From contig JAFDVO010000016.1 of NCBI GenBank assembly GCA_018268955.1, positions 1-51,798 of the forward strand: a stretch of 51,798 nt of DNA, written 5' to 3'. Under the pieces are notes generated by a model, which was not told the origin of the DNA, made no database searches, and was given only the letters and a program-made list of their open reading frames with translations. This document shows, piece after piece, positions 16,614-25,120 of this stretch. The DNA comes from Acidobacteriota bacterium (lineage in GTDB: Bacteria; Acidobacteriota; Vicinamibacteria; Vicinamibacterales; CAVVIG01). Each line of letters begins with the position of its first letter. Positions within the stretch are counted from its first letter, which is position 1. The translations under genes were made by a program, and so were the position numbers.

Positions 16614-17677
16614 TTGAGGGGGATGCGGACGCCGCCGGTGAAGATGCCGGCGACGAATCCGGTGGTGGCGTGATAGCGCTCGTACTGCAGCGTCAACGTC
16701 GAGCCTGGCGGCATCATGACGATGCCATTCTTCGGCGTGATGTCGACCTTGCCCGTGACGCTGTTGGAATCGAAGGGGAAGAGCCGGAAGTCGCCGGTGT
16801 AGTAGGTCGGGTTACCGGTGTATGACGGCTGGTAGAAGTACGCGCCAGTCTGGGTGTAGTGACGCCACGCACCGCCCCCGACGACCCGTGAACCGAAGTG
16901 ATGCGAGAGCCCGAGCGCGAAGGTGTGCGAGTTCACGTCCCACGTGTCGTGATACCAGCGGTAGTCCGCATCGAAGAAGGTCTCCGCCGGGAGCGCCTGT
17001 CGCAGGCGTGCCGAGACCGCATGGCGGGTCCGTGAGTCGGGTGAGTTGCCGACCGTCAGCACGCCATTCAACTTCGTCCGCAGGAACGGGTTCGTCTGGT
17101 AGCCGTTGACCTGATTGATTTCGTACCCGACCTGCGTCACCGTCCCCTTGGTCCACGACTGCGTCACCGAGCCGTAGGCATCCACCGCCGTCTGGTGCTC
17201 CACGGTGTCGCTCGGATGCAGTTGCGGCTGGTTCAATGAGAACGCGAACCCTCCAGCCACCGTCGTGTTTGCCTTGTTGAGGTCGCGCGAGAGCGACACG
17301 AGGCCGGTGGTCGCCGTGTAGAAGTTCTCGCGGCTCACCTCACCGCCAACCGTCAGCTTCGAGTCGCCGTACTTGCGCGTGACGCCGACGTTCGCGACGA
17401 CGCGGCCGTTGTTCGCGCCGTTCGGATGGCATCTGGCGCAGGAGTCCGATGCGGCGGAGATCGCGTCGACCCCGAACTTCAGCTTGAGCGTGGTGCGATC
17501 GCTGAAGTCCTTCGAGAAGTTCGCGTCCGGGCTGAGCACGGTGACGCCGCGGCTGTCCTGGAACGCGTGGAACGACACATCGAGCTGGTTCTGCGCCCAG
17601 TTGTATCCAGCTGCCGCGAGGAGCACCGCAAGGGCGCAGAGGGCAATCAGCAGCGGTTTCCGCCTACTTGCAGCCAC
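16610..17677 (-). CDS. DUF3570 outer-membrane beta-barrel with flavinylation-like and heme-c motifs
   Basis: From GTG 17677 (355 residues) a signal/anchor segment (RKPLLIALCALAVLLAAAGY) is followed by alternating aromatic/polar beta-strands typical of a barrel, ending FTGGVRIPLK. Near the N-terminus lies D71-A-I-S-A-A-S77, which fits the ApbE acceptor pattern D-x-x-S/T-x-A-S/T. Only two residues on is C80-A-R-C83-H84, a heme-c attachment motif (17426-17467). The set DUF4266, DUF3570 and ApbE recurs together in other bacteria as I recall. The open frame runs up to 17719, but GTG 17677 reduces overlap with DUF4266 to 14 nt and has GGGTGG before it. Predicted to sit in the outer membrane. Flavin and heme attachment are inferences from motifs. 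Confidence 0.8.
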   Translation of the reverse strand: MAASRRKPLLIALCALAVLLAAAGYNWAQNQLDVSFHAFQDSRGVTVLSPDANFSKDFSDRTTLKLKFGVDAISAASDSCARCHPNGANNGRVVANVGVTRKYGDSKLTVGGEVSRENFYTATTGLVSLSRDLNKANTTVAGGFAFSLNQPQLHPSDTVEHQTAVDAYGSVTQSWTKGTVTQVGYEINQVNGYQTNPFLRTKLNGVLTVGNSPDSRTRHAVSARLRQALPAETFFDADYRWYHDTWDVNSHTFALGLSHHFGSRVVGGGAWRHYTQTGAYFYQPSYTGNPTYYTGDFRLFPFDSNSVTGKVDITPKNGIVMMPPGSTLTLQYERYHATTGFVAGIFTGGVRIPLK

Positions 17678-17885
17678 AGCCGCCACCCTGGACGCCGAAC
17701 CCGCCCATCGACCCTTCACGCGCCTCCTGCCAGTGCGTCATGTAGGCGGTGGCGCTGTCCGCATCGAAGATCATGCACGAATCGGCGAGCAGCCCACGCT
17801 GCCAGGGCTGCACCGTGGCGCAGCCAGCACCGGCGCTGGCCGCCGCCAGCAGGATCATCACGATGAGTGTGTGGCAACGAGTCAT
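17664..17885 (-). CDS. DUF4266 small lipoprotein
   Basis: The 73-residue protein has a lipoprotein signal with lipobox AGAGC (C22). Then comes the family core VQPWQRGLLADSCMIFDAD, a short helix (THWQEAREGS) and the glycine/cysteine tail GGFGVQGGGCGCK. Length and the Gly-Gly-Cys-Gly-Cys ending match DUF4266. It follows the thioredoxin gene with a 1-nt TGATG overlap and overlaps the barrel gene, indicating translational coupling. Its role is unknown. The position suggests it helps mount or serve the flavinylated barrel protein. The paired C-terminal cysteines could be a thioredoxin substrate or metal site (inference). Confidence 0.85.
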   Translation of the reverse strand: MTRCHTLIVMILLAAASAGAGCATVQPWQRGLLADSCMIFDADSATAYMTHWQEAREGSMGGFGVQGGGCGCK

Positions 17886-18391
17886 CACTGCGCCTCCGCG
17901 AGCAACTCGATGACTTGTGAGCGGAAGGTCGCGACCGTCTTGTCCGTGTAGCCCTTGTGCGTGTAGCGGACGTGACCCGAGCGATCGATGATCATCGTGC
18001 TCGGCATCGCATTCACCTTGAACGCCTCGGCGGCCGTCCCCTTCGGGTCGAGGGCAACCCGCATGGTGTGCGGATACTTCGAGAGGAACAGGTCGGCGTT
18101 CTTCGACTCCTCGTCGACGCTGACGGCGATGACGACGAGCCCCTTCGATTCGAAGTCGTGGTGGAGCTGCTCGATGGCGGGGAAGGACTTGCGGCAGGGG
18201 ATGCACCAGCTTGCCCAGAAGTCGACGAGCACCACCTTGCCCTTCAGGTCGGCAACGTGGACCGATGCACCGTCCACCGTCCGGAAGGTCACGTCGGGTG
18301 CCTCCTTGAACACATCCTTGGCAGTTGCCGGTGCGGTGGCGGCCGCGAGGGCGCCGACAACGAGCAGCGCGCTGCAGACACGACGGATCAT
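17885..18391 (-). CDS. TlpA-like periplasmic thioredoxin
   Basis: The 168-residue protein has a signal peptide (RRVCSALLVVGALAAATAPATA) and a TlpA/AhpC-TSA-type thioredoxin fold: KGKVVLVDFWASW, active site C63-I-P-C66, the cis-Pro segment NAMPSTMIIDRSG, and a closing helix. TlpA proteins reduce or exchange disulfides in the periplasm, often for cytochrome c or oxidase maturation. Here the operon encodes two CXXCH proteins, so keeping heme-attachment cysteines reduced is a plausible job. ATG 18391 overlaps the preceding stop by 4 nt (ATGA) and has GGAG 5 nt upstream; the open frame continues to 18424 without support. Confidence 0.88.
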   Translation of the reverse strand: MIRRVCSALLVVGALAAATAPATAKDVFKEAPDVTFRTVDGASVHVADLKGKVVLVDFWASWCIPCRKSFPAIEQLHHDFESKGLVVIAVSVDEESKNADLFLSKYPHTMRVALDPKGTAAEAFKVNAMPSTMIIDRSGHVRYTHKGYTDKTVATFRSQVIELLAEAQ

Positions 18392-18837
18392 CGGTTCTCC
18401 TGTGCGTTGTAGGTGACGACCCACGAGCGGACCTGCGCGGCTTTCGACTGTCGTGTGCTCGCGCTGCCGCTCCAGTACCGATACATGCTGCCGCCCGACT
18501 GCGTGACGCGAACCAGCGTGCTGTTCGCGTTGCCGGGTGCCACGCCGGTCATCACCTGCGCGTAGGTCGTCACGCGGTAGTTACCATCGGCACGGCCGGC
18601 CCCATGGCACGCAAGGCAGTCGGACTGCAGGAGCGCCTTGATGTCCTGGTTGTACGCGAGCGGGGTCGGCGTCGACGGCGTGGTCGGGGTCGTGGGAGTG
18701 GTCGGTGTGGTCGTTCCACCTGATGGCGACGTCGGCGTGCTCACGGCGGGATCGCCGGTGTCGGTCGGGGGATTGGCCGTGACGCATCCCAACGCGAGCG
18801 GGAGCGTCACCATCATCGCAAACAGCAACGGTCGCAT
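18388..18837 (-). CDS. mono-heme cytochrome c lipoprotein
   Basis: First gene of the apbE operon, 149 residues. The signal ends in lipobox LALGC (C18). A Thr/Pro-rich linker (about 32-59, repeated TPT) then spaces a small heme domain from the membrane. The heme motif is C74-L-A-C77-H78 in QSDCLACHGAGRADGNYRV. A single Met-containing downstream stretch (GGSMYRYW) could supply the sixth ligand. The domain resembles the short heme segments at the ends of planctomycete-type cytochromes. Predicted to be a periplasm-facing outer-membrane or inner-membrane lipoprotein that exchanges electrons with the barrel protein (inference). Confidence 0.8.
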   Translation of the reverse strand: MRPLLFAMMVTLPLALGCVTANPPTDTGDPAVSTPTSPSGGTTTPTTPTTPTTPSTPTPLAYNQDIKALLQSDCLACHGAGRADGNYRVTTYAQVMTGVAPGNANSTLVRVTQSGGSMYRYWSGSASTRQSKAAQVRSWVVTYNAQENR

Positions 18838-18867
18838 GAATCCTCGAGACGGTGATGATGCTGATCG

Positions 18868-19029
18868 ATGTCCAAGCTCTGCAACGCATGTGCCCGGACG
18901 ATCGAGTGCAAATCCGTCTGCTGTTCGCGAACCATGTCCTGTTCTCCGGTCGTCGTGGATACGCGCGGAGGACAGCGCGTGCAGCCGCTGCCGGAATTCC
19001 GCAAGCGCTTCGCGTCTCTTGTCCGTTGA
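18868..19029 (+). CDS. possible cysteine-rich microprotein
   Basis: A 53-codon frame divergent from the apbE operon starts MSKLCNACARTIECKSVCC and continues to CS at residue 25; its N-terminal half has six Cys (CxxC, C, CC, C), and it ends with a basic tail (PEFRKRFASLVR). Cys spacing could bind zinc or an iron-sulfur group. No convincing Shine-Dalgarno is seen, and the end overlaps the promoter of the next gene. Third-position GC is about 70%, a little below the neighbours. It may be chance. Confidence 0.25.
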   Translation: MSKLCNACARTIECKSVCCSRTMSCSPVVVDTRGGQRVQPLPEFRKRFASLVR

Positions 19030-19054
19030 TCGTGGCTCCGCGCGCTGCTATAAG
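19026..19054 (+). promoter_or_regulatory. sigma70-type promoter of the DUF2911 gene
   Basis: TTGATC (19026-19031) and TATAAG (19049-19054) are separated by 17 bp. The predicted start site near 19061 leaves a 20-nt leader containing TTGGAG before ATG 19082. Confidence 0.6.
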
Positions 19055-19081
19055 GATTTCGTCAAATCATTGGAGACCCTC

Positions 19082-19624
19082 ATGAATCGTTCATACACGA
19101 CGTTCGGCGCTGCGTTCGCCGCGCTGCTCCTGTCGACGACGCTGTTCGCACAGAAGACCACGGAGTTGAAGAAAGGATCGGGCGGCAGTCCGCATGCGCG
19201 CACCGAGTGGACCATCGACGGCGCCAACATCTCGATCGAGTACGGGCGTCCGCTCCTGAAAGGCCGTCCGGAAACGGCCATGATGCCGGCGGGACAGGTG
19301 TGGCGCACCGGAGCGGACGAGCAGACGACGCTCAAGACCGACAAGCCGCTGAAGTTCGGATCGATCACCGTTCCGCCCGGTGCCTACGGCATTCACACCA
19401 TCCCCGGTGCGGGCGAGTGGACCCTGATCATCAGCAAGCGATCCGCAGGCTGGGGCATTCCGTACCCAGCGGGTCAGGATCTCGGCCGGACGACGATGAA
19501 GGTGGGCAAGGCGAGCGGGCCGGTCGAGATGCTCACCTTCCACATCGACGACACGCCAGCGGGCGCCACGCTGCGCCTGGAGTGGGGCACGACGTCGGTG
19601 AGCACACCGTTCACAGTGGGATAA
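19082..19624 (+). CDS. secreted DUF2911 protein
   Basis: The 180-residue protein has a signal peptide (MNRSYTTFGAAFAALLLSTTLFAQ) and the conserved DUF2911 core: ISIEYGRPLLKGR, VWRTGADEQTTLKTDKPLKF, PPGAYGIHTIPGAGEWTLII, and the closing LRLEWGTTSVSTPF. DUF2911 proteins are periplasmic beta-rich proteins of unknown function, common in Bacteroidota and Acidobacteriota. ATG 19082 is chosen for the GGAG 7 nt upstream and the signal peptide; the open frame extends far upstream through the divergent promoter. It converges on the M1 peptidase gene with a 17-bp gap. Confidence 0.87.
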   Translation: MNRSYTTFGAAFAALLLSTTLFAQKTTELKKGSGGSPHARTEWTIDGANISIEYGRPLLKGRPETAMMPAGQVWRTGADEQTTLKTDKPLKFGSITVPPGAYGIHTIPGAGEWTLIISKRSAGWGIPYPAGQDLGRTTMKVGKASGPVEMLTFHIDDTPAGATLRLEWGTTSVSTPFTVG

Positions 19625-19641
19625 GGATGGCACGAACGTTC

Positions 19642-22179
19642 TCACGGCGTGACATCGCGTGCGGCTCTGAACAACTGATCGGCCGACGCGAGGATCATCC
19701 GGCGCAGCGGCACGGGGTAGGTGGGCGGTCGCGAGTCGAGGAACTCGCGCACCGCCCGGGCTGCCTCAGGACGACGATGGCCGCCGAGCATGGCGTCGAG
19801 CCATCGCTTCGGCAGGAATATGTCCCCCGTGCGTCGCACCTCCTCCAGTAAGTCGAGTCCCCTTCGAATCAGCTCCAGCGAATGCCGTTCGTGCAGTGGG
19901 TGATGGACCCACCGCATGCCGTCCACGACCCATGGTTCGCGGGTTCTGCGCTCGCGGTCGCCGAGCGAGGCCATGAACGCGGTGCGAACCTCGGGCGACG
20001 CGGATACGGCCGGCGCGAGAAATCGAAGCGCAGCCGCCCGGTCCTGGTCGGTCGTCCGCGCCAGCTGCCGTGCGACGACAGCCTCGTCTCCGCGCGCGGC
20101 CAGTTCCAGGGTGAGCATGATGTCGTCCGGCTCACTCAGTGGGAGACCGTCGATCGCCGCGTCGCGCGACCAGACCGCCCGCATCCAATCGATGGTGCCC
20201 GCTCGCGTGGCCACCGAGCAGAGCGCGGAGAACGCGGCGGCCTTGAGCTGCGGGCGTGAGTGCCGGGCCAGTGCCAGCATCAGCGCTCGCTCGACCTGCG
20301 TCGCCACGGCGTCGTTACTTTGCGTGTCCGTGAAGATCCAGACCAGCGGGCCGAGGCCGGTGAGGACGCGCTGGAGGTTCAGGTCGTTGTCCTCGCGCGT
20401 GACGAGCGAGGTCGCCAGGTGGAGCAGTGCGCCCGCCGGGATCGTGCCGATGAGCATCTCGTCCCAGAGCGTCAGCCACGCGCTGCCCCGGGTCAATGCA
20501 TCGGGGATCTCCCCCAGGTGGTTCAGCAGCCAGGTCCGGCTCCGCGGGTCGAGGTGGCACTCGCCATAGGCGAGCCCTCGGCCATTCGGCAGCACGAAGT
20601 GCGGCGTCATGCCGCGCACATGCGCGGAGAGGTCCACCGCGGACGCGAGCCAGGCGGGCACGTGCGCGATCCCTGCGGGCGTGCCGATGGCAACCTCGAT
20701 CTGTTGTGCGGCGCGTGTGCGCCCGCGGCCGTCCTGCCTGATGGTCAGTGTCTCCACGCGGTCGTCGACCAGGCGGAGGTCGACGCCGATCGCCGGGCGT
20801 CCCGCTTCCTCGACCCAGGCTCGGCTCCAGGCCCGGATATCATCGAACCCGGCCGACTCGAAGATCGCCACGAGGTCCGGCCACGCGGCGTGCGCGTAGG
20901 CGTAGGTGGCCAGGTACTCCCGCAGCGCGTCACGCAGGCGATCCTCACCGAGACGCCGCTCGATCTGCCGCATGACAATGGGCGACTTGAGATAGATGAT
21001 GGCGCCGTACACTGTCGAGGCGTCGAGCAGGTTGTCGATGGGCTGGCGGATGGGGTGCGTGCCGGCGGTCCTGTCCACATCGTAGGCGCCGGGGTAGTGA
21101 CCGTAGAGGAAGCGGAGCTCGTGATCGAGATCCGCGAAGGACGGGTTCACGATCTTCGCTGCCATGAAGTTCGCGAACACCTCCTTCATCCACACATCGT
21201 CGAACCAGGTCATCGTGACGAGGTCGCCGAACCAGAGATGCGCGGTCTCGTGGGCGATCAAGTGCGCGCGCGAGAGAAGCTGCTGCGGTGTGGCCGCCGG
21301 AGGCAGCAGGAGCAACGGGGCGTTGTAGAAGATCGCCCCGGGGTGCTCCATGCCCCCGAACTGGAACGCCGGGAGCAGGACGATGTCTGCGATGTCGAAC
21401 GGCGGTGGGATGGCGGTGTAGCGGGCCATCCAGTCCACTGCGGCGCCGTGCTCGCCGGCGATGGCCTCGCGATTGGCTGCGAGCAGCGCGGGGTCGACGT
21501 CGATGTGCCACACACGCAGCGGACCCGCGGAACTCTGGATGGTGTCGACGCCGAATTCCCCCGCCGCGAATGCGAAGAGGTAGGGGGGCAGCGGTGCGGT
21601 TTCTGCGAACTGCACGCGCGTGTGCGTCGAGGAGCCGGATTGGTGAGGGTGGCTGCACACCTCGGTGCTGTTGGCCACGGCTCGCCAGCCAGCCGGGATA
21701 TCGAGAGACAGCGTCCAGCGCGCCCGCAGGTTTGGCTGATCGAAGCAGGGAACCGCTTCGTGCGCCCGTGCCGGGACGAAGATCGTGTAGAGATAGCGCT
21801 CTCGCCGATTCAGTGGACCGTCACCGGCGACGAAGCTGGCCACCAGCCGATTGCGGCCAGCCCGAAGCAGCGACGTGTCGACGGCGACGTGACCCGATAC
21901 GACGGAAGCATCCACCGCCACGTCGTTCACGGTGAGGCTGAGCAGGCGCCCTGGGCCAGCGGGGTTGAAGTCGAGGAGCAGCGGATCTGTTCCGGGGATC
22001 ACCAGGTCGAAGGTGAGCGTGGCCTCGCCGATGACTGGCGCGGTCCTGTTGCGAGGAATGGTGAGGTGGAGCGCGTACCGCAGCCCGGTGAGCCGCCCTG
22101 CGCGGTCGTCAGCCAGCGCACGTGGGATTCCGATCGGGATGTGCATGGCGGGAACGGCGACCTCGGGTGAGTATTGCAC
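19642..22179 (-). CDS. M1-family zinc aminopeptidase
   Basis: An 845-residue protein with the full M1 layout. The N-terminal saddle domain contains YLYTIFVPARAHEAVPCFDQP. Next is the exopeptidase motif G275-G-M-E-H279, in place of the usual GAMEN. The zinc site is H310-E-x-x-H314 with E333 in WMKEVFAN, and a long C-terminal helical ERAP1-like domain follows. It should release N-terminal residues from peptides. No signal peptide is seen, so it is probably cytoplasmic. ATG 22179 is the first start; ATG 22146 is an alternative. The GGMEH variant replaces Ala with Gly and Asn with His, while keeping the Glu that binds the peptide N-terminus. Confidence 0.9.
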   Translation of the reverse strand: MQYSPEVAVPAMHIPIGIPRALADDRAGRLTGLRYALHLTIPRNRTAPVIGEATLTFDLVIPGTDPLLLDFNPAGPGRLLSLTVNDVAVDASVVSGHVAVDTSLLRAGRNRLVASFVAGDGPLNRRERYLYTIFVPARAHEAVPCFDQPNLRARWTLSLDIPAGWRAVANSTEVCSHPHQSGSSTHTRVQFAETAPLPPYLFAFAAGEFGVDTIQSSAGPLRVWHIDVDPALLAANREAIAGEHGAAVDWMARYTAIPPPFDIADIVLLPAFQFGGMEHPGAIFYNAPLLLLPPAATPQQLLSRAHLIAHETAHLWFGDLVTMTWFDDVWMKEVFANFMAAKIVNPSFADLDHELRFLYGHYPGAYDVDRTAGTHPIRQPIDNLLDASTVYGAIIYLKSPIVMRQIERRLGEDRLRDALREYLATYAYAHAAWPDLVAIFESAGFDDIRAWSRAWVEEAGRPAIGVDLRLVDDRVETLTIRQDGRGRTRAAQQIEVAIGTPAGIAHVPAWLASAVDLSAHVRGMTPHFVLPNGRGLAYGECHLDPRSRTWLLNHLGEIPDALTRGSAWLTLWDEMLIGTIPAGALLHLATSLVTREDNDLNLQRVLTGLGPLVWIFTDTQSNDAVATQVERALMLALARHSRPQLKAAAFSALCSVATRAGTIDWMRAVWSRDAAIDGLPLSEPDDIMLTLELAARGDEAVVARQLARTTDQDRAAALRFLAPAVSASPEVRTAFMASLGDRERRTREPWVVDGMRWVHHPLHERHSLELIRRGLDLLEEVRRTGDIFLPKRWLDAMLGGHRRPEAARAVREFLDSRPPTYPVPLRRMILASADQLFRAARDVTP

Positions 22180-22232
22180 GCTCGGTAAGGGGCACTTGCG
22201 GACAGGCGCAACCTGTGATGGAGTCTGCGTTC

Positions 22233-22865
22233 ATGACGCAGGGATCGCGCATTGCCATCATCGGAACGGGTAACGTCGGAGCGCCACTGGGGCGGCGGCT
22301 GGCCGGCCTTGGCTATCGCGTGGTGTTCGGGGCGCGCGACGTGGGCGCGGCACGCGAGAAGCTGCAGGGCATTCAGGCAGAGGTGGCGTTGCCGAAGGAC
22401 GCCGCAGTTGGTGCGGACATGGTCCTGCTGACGGTACCGGCCAACGTCGCGCTCGGGACCGCTCGTGCGTTGGAACTTGCGCCGGGGACGATTCTCGTCG
22501 ACTGCACGAACCCGCTTCGCTGGGACGGCGGTCCCGTCTGGGCGCCTCCCGCTGAAGGATCGATGACAGCAGCGCTTGCGGCCGCGCTCCCGGGAGTGCG
22601 TGTCGTGAAGGGGTTCAGCCACTTCGGCGCGGAGGTCCACGACGATCCGGTGGTGAGCGGCATGGCCGCCGACATGTTCGTCGCTGGGGACGATCAGGAC
22701 GCCAGGCAGGCCGTGCTCGATCTTGGCACCGCGCTGGGCTACCACGCGCAGGATGCGGGGCCGCTGCGCAACGCGGCGCTGCTCGAGAACCTGGCGGTCC
22801 TCTGGATTCAGCTCGCGACCACTGGCCGCGGGCGCCAGTTCGCGTTCAAGGCGGTCGGGCGGTAG
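22233..22865 (+). CDS. NADP-binding oxidoreductase, F420-NADP reductase-like
   Basis: The 210-residue protein starts with a Rossmann motif GTGNVG (within SRIAIIGTGNVGAPLGRRLAG) and FGARD at the end of beta-2, consistent with NADP preference. DMVLLTVPANVALG, ILVDCTNPLRWDG and VVKGFSHFGAEV match the family that includes F420-dependent NADP reductase and its many F420-independent relatives. Without F420-specific evidence only a general reductase call is justified. ATG 22233 is chosen because GGAG (22220-22223) is suitably placed; ATG 22218 would add five residues. It diverges from the M1 gene and converges on the TPR membrane protein with a 7-bp gap. Confidence 0.75.
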   Translation: MTQGSRIAIIGTGNVGAPLGRRLAGLGYRVVFGARDVGAAREKLQGIQAEVALPKDAAVGADMVLLTVPANVALGTARALELAPGTILVDCTNPLRWDGGPVWAPPAEGSMTAALAAALPGVRVVKGFSHFGAEVHDDPVVSGMAADMFVAGDDQDARQAVLDLGTALGYHAQDAGPLRNAALLENLAVLWIQLATTGRGRQFAFKAVGR

Positions 22866-22872
22866 ACGTTCG

Positions 22873-24990
22873 CTATGGCACCAGGCCGTTCGGGCGGTCG
22901 AAGAGGTCTGCCGGGCAGGCAAACGCCGCGGTGGCTGTGTCCCTCGTCTGTGCCGCGCGCCCGGTCTGGCCTGCCTTCGTGAGGATCTGGAGCGCTGCGG
23001 CTGAAGCGATGCACGAGTGGCGGACGACCGTGCTGCACTGCGGGTTCAGCGCAGCCGACGCGCCGGCGCCAACGAGTGCACATCCCTCGGGATCGGCGCC
23101 CTGCGCGTACAGCGACATCGCATCGCGCCCGAGCGCCTGATCGCCGCTGACGATGCTACCGGTGAGCAGCGTCATGACGGCCTCTTCGTCGCGATGCATC
23201 GCCAGCAGCGCAGACGTCGACAGGCGATAGCCGAGTGGGTGGAGCGGCGACAGCTCGCGTGAGCGCTTCGCCGCGACGAGCGCGAGCGACGGGTTCTCCA
23301 ACCCGAGGATTGCTGCGGCCCTGAGCCGCTGGGCATCTGCCTCCGGTTCCATGCTGCCGCCCGGCAGCTGGCTCGCGCCCAGCCGCGCAATCACCACGGC
23401 GCGGTCGAGCAGATGCAGGGCTCGCGAGTAGAGGCGCCTGCGCTCGGCTGGGTTCGCGGGAGTTGCCTGCTCGACCTGCGTTGCCTTGTCCAGGTAGTAC
23501 GCGCCCGCCTGACGGAACGCCTGAAAGGTGTTGCGCTCGTCCTCGAGCGGCTCGAGAAGCGCGACTGCACGGTCCGCTGACGCGATCACCTCGTCGAGGT
23601 TCCGGTGCGTCGGGTCCGCCTCATAGAGCGCCTCGGCCAGTGCCCGATGCGCCTTTGCGCTTGCCGGAGCGGCGGCAACGGTGCTTCGCCACAGGGTGAG
23701 GTCATCGGTCCAGTCGCGATTCCGCGCGACCGTCCGCGCGCCGTACGCCATCGTGACGACGGCGACGAACACCGTGGCCGCCTGCCGTCTGGCGCCGTCA
23801 CGTGCCACGGCAGCAATCCCGATGGCGACGACCGCGAGGATGCCGGCGGACGGAAGGTAGAGCAGGCGTTCTCCCATGATCGTGCCGGTTGCGAACAGCA
23901 GGTTCGATGCGGGCAGGAACGTGATCAGCGCGAAGAGCGCGAAGAAGAGAGCCGGGCGGAGGACACGCAGCTGCCAGAGCGCCGCAACGGACCCGGTCAC
24001 GAGCAGGATCACCGACGCCCAGTCCGCCAGCGTGCCTGTGGCGAGCGGGATCTGCGGATACGAGTAGTCGGCCGACAGGCGGGCAGGCCAGGCGAGGAGC
24101 GTGAGGTACCGCCACATCACCTGCACGGCAGTGAGCCGGCCCTGCCAGAAGGGGGCGCCAGCGATCGGATTGTCCGTGAATGGGAACTCCGCGGCGCCGC
24201 CCGCGGCGAGGACGAGTGCACGTTGCCAGGCCCACAGCCCGACCGGCACGACGCAGCACGCCGCCAGCATGAGCAGACGGTGACGGCTGGCACGGCCCGA
24301 CCACCAGAGCGCCTCCACGAGCAGCAGGGCGCCGACGATCGCGATCGCGCTTTCCTTGGCGAGGGACCCGGCCGCGATCAGGCACGCGACCGGCACGAGC
24401 CTCCAGTTCCAGCCGCGCCCGGTCTCACGGGCCCGCACGTACAGCAGCAGGGCTGAGAGCGACGCCGCGGTCGCGAGCAGATCCGCGCGGCCGACGATGT
24501 TGGTGACCGCCTCGGTGGAGAGCGGCACGACCGCCCAGAGTGCCGCTGCCGCCACCGGGGGCCACACGCGTCCGGTCAACCGCACCACCACGCGCCAGAG
24601 CAGCACCACGTTGGTGATGTGCAGCAGCACATTGACGACGTGATAGCCGGCGGGGCGTTCGCCATTCCCGAACGCTGCGTAGTTCAGCAGGTACGTGACG
24701 GTTGTCAGCGGACGATAGAGGCCGCTCTCGCCATACGGCCACCAGTAGGTGTGCTGCGCGATCAGGCGCAGGTTGTCCCACGTGAGGGCGTGCACGCGCG
24801 GATCACGCAGGATCAGTTGGCGGCTGTCGAGGGCGAAGCCTGTGGTGATTCCGTTGGCATACGCGGCGATGCAGAGGAGGGCGAGACCGGCCGCAACGGC
24901 CCAGGGATGCGAGAGCAGGCGCGACGCCGACCCCTCGCCGGCTGACGGCTGGAGCGCACGCGTCGGGGCGGGTATGCGAGGACGAGACAC
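22873..24990 (-). CDS. TMTC-like polytopic membrane protein with C-terminal TPRs
   Basis: The 705-residue protein has about 10-12 membrane helices in its first ~430 residues, then a soluble C-terminal region with TPR-like helices (AKAHRALAEALYEADPTHRN and following) and several Cys near the end. The first periplasmic loop (FALDSRQLILRDPRV then GLYRPLTTVTYLLN) matches the GT-C glycosyltransferase-like TMTC/DUF1736 group, where an acidic residue in this loop is catalytic. Here D follows FAL. The likely role is lipid-linked sugar transfer to exported proteins, but the substrate is unknown and this assignment is at family level only. Confidence 0.78.
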   Translation of the reverse strand: MSRPRIPAPTRALQPSAGEGSASRLLSHPWAVAAGLALLCIAAYANGITTGFALDSRQLILRDPRVHALTWDNLRLIAQHTYWWPYGESGLYRPLTTVTYLLNYAAFGNGERPAGYHVVNVLLHITNVVLLWRVVVRLTGRVWPPVAAAALWAVVPLSTEAVTNIVGRADLLATAASLSALLLYVRARETGRGWNWRLVPVACLIAAGSLAKESAIAIVGALLLVEALWWSGRASRHRLLMLAACCVVPVGLWAWQRALVLAAGGAAEFPFTDNPIAGAPFWQGRLTAVQVMWRYLTLLAWPARLSADYSYPQIPLATGTLADWASVILLVTGSVAALWQLRVLRPALFFALFALITFLPASNLLFATGTIMGERLLYLPSAGILAVVAIGIAAVARDGARRQAATVFVAVVTMAYGARTVARNRDWTDDLTLWRSTVAAAPASAKAHRALAEALYEADPTHRNLDEVIASADRAVALLEPLEDERNTFQAFRQAGAYYLDKATQVEQATPANPAERRRLYSRALHLLDRAVVIARLGASQLPGGSMEPEADAQRLRAAAILGLENPSLALVAAKRSRELSPLHPLGYRLSTSALLAMHRDEEAVMTLLTGSIVSGDQALGRDAMSLYAQGADPEGCALVGAGASAALNPQCSTVVRHSCIASAAALQILTKAGQTGRAAQTRDTATAAFACPADLFDRPNGLVP

Positions 24991-25078
24991 CGGTGTGAGG
25001 CCTGCGCGGCTGAACGGCCGCGTGTGCGGCCCTGAGGCCCGGCGCAGTGCGGCCAGTCTATCAGGGTTGCGGCTGCCC

Positions 25079-25084
25079 TATAAT
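25079..25084 (+). promoter_or_regulatory. TATAAT -10 element before the cupin gene
   Basis: A perfect TATAAT lies 37 bp before ATG 25121. The -35 region at the right distance (GTCTAT near 25056) is weak. GAGGAG at 25111-25116 is the ribosome-binding site. Confidence 0.5.
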
Positions 25085-25120
25085 TCCTGCGCCGCTCAGG
25101 CGGCTCTCCCGAGGAGTCCG

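Noticed and set aside
18638..19081. 148-residue N-terminal extension of the DUF2911 protein
   Set aside because: It would run through the divergent operon start and the promoter at 19026-19054. The signal peptide begins at 19082.
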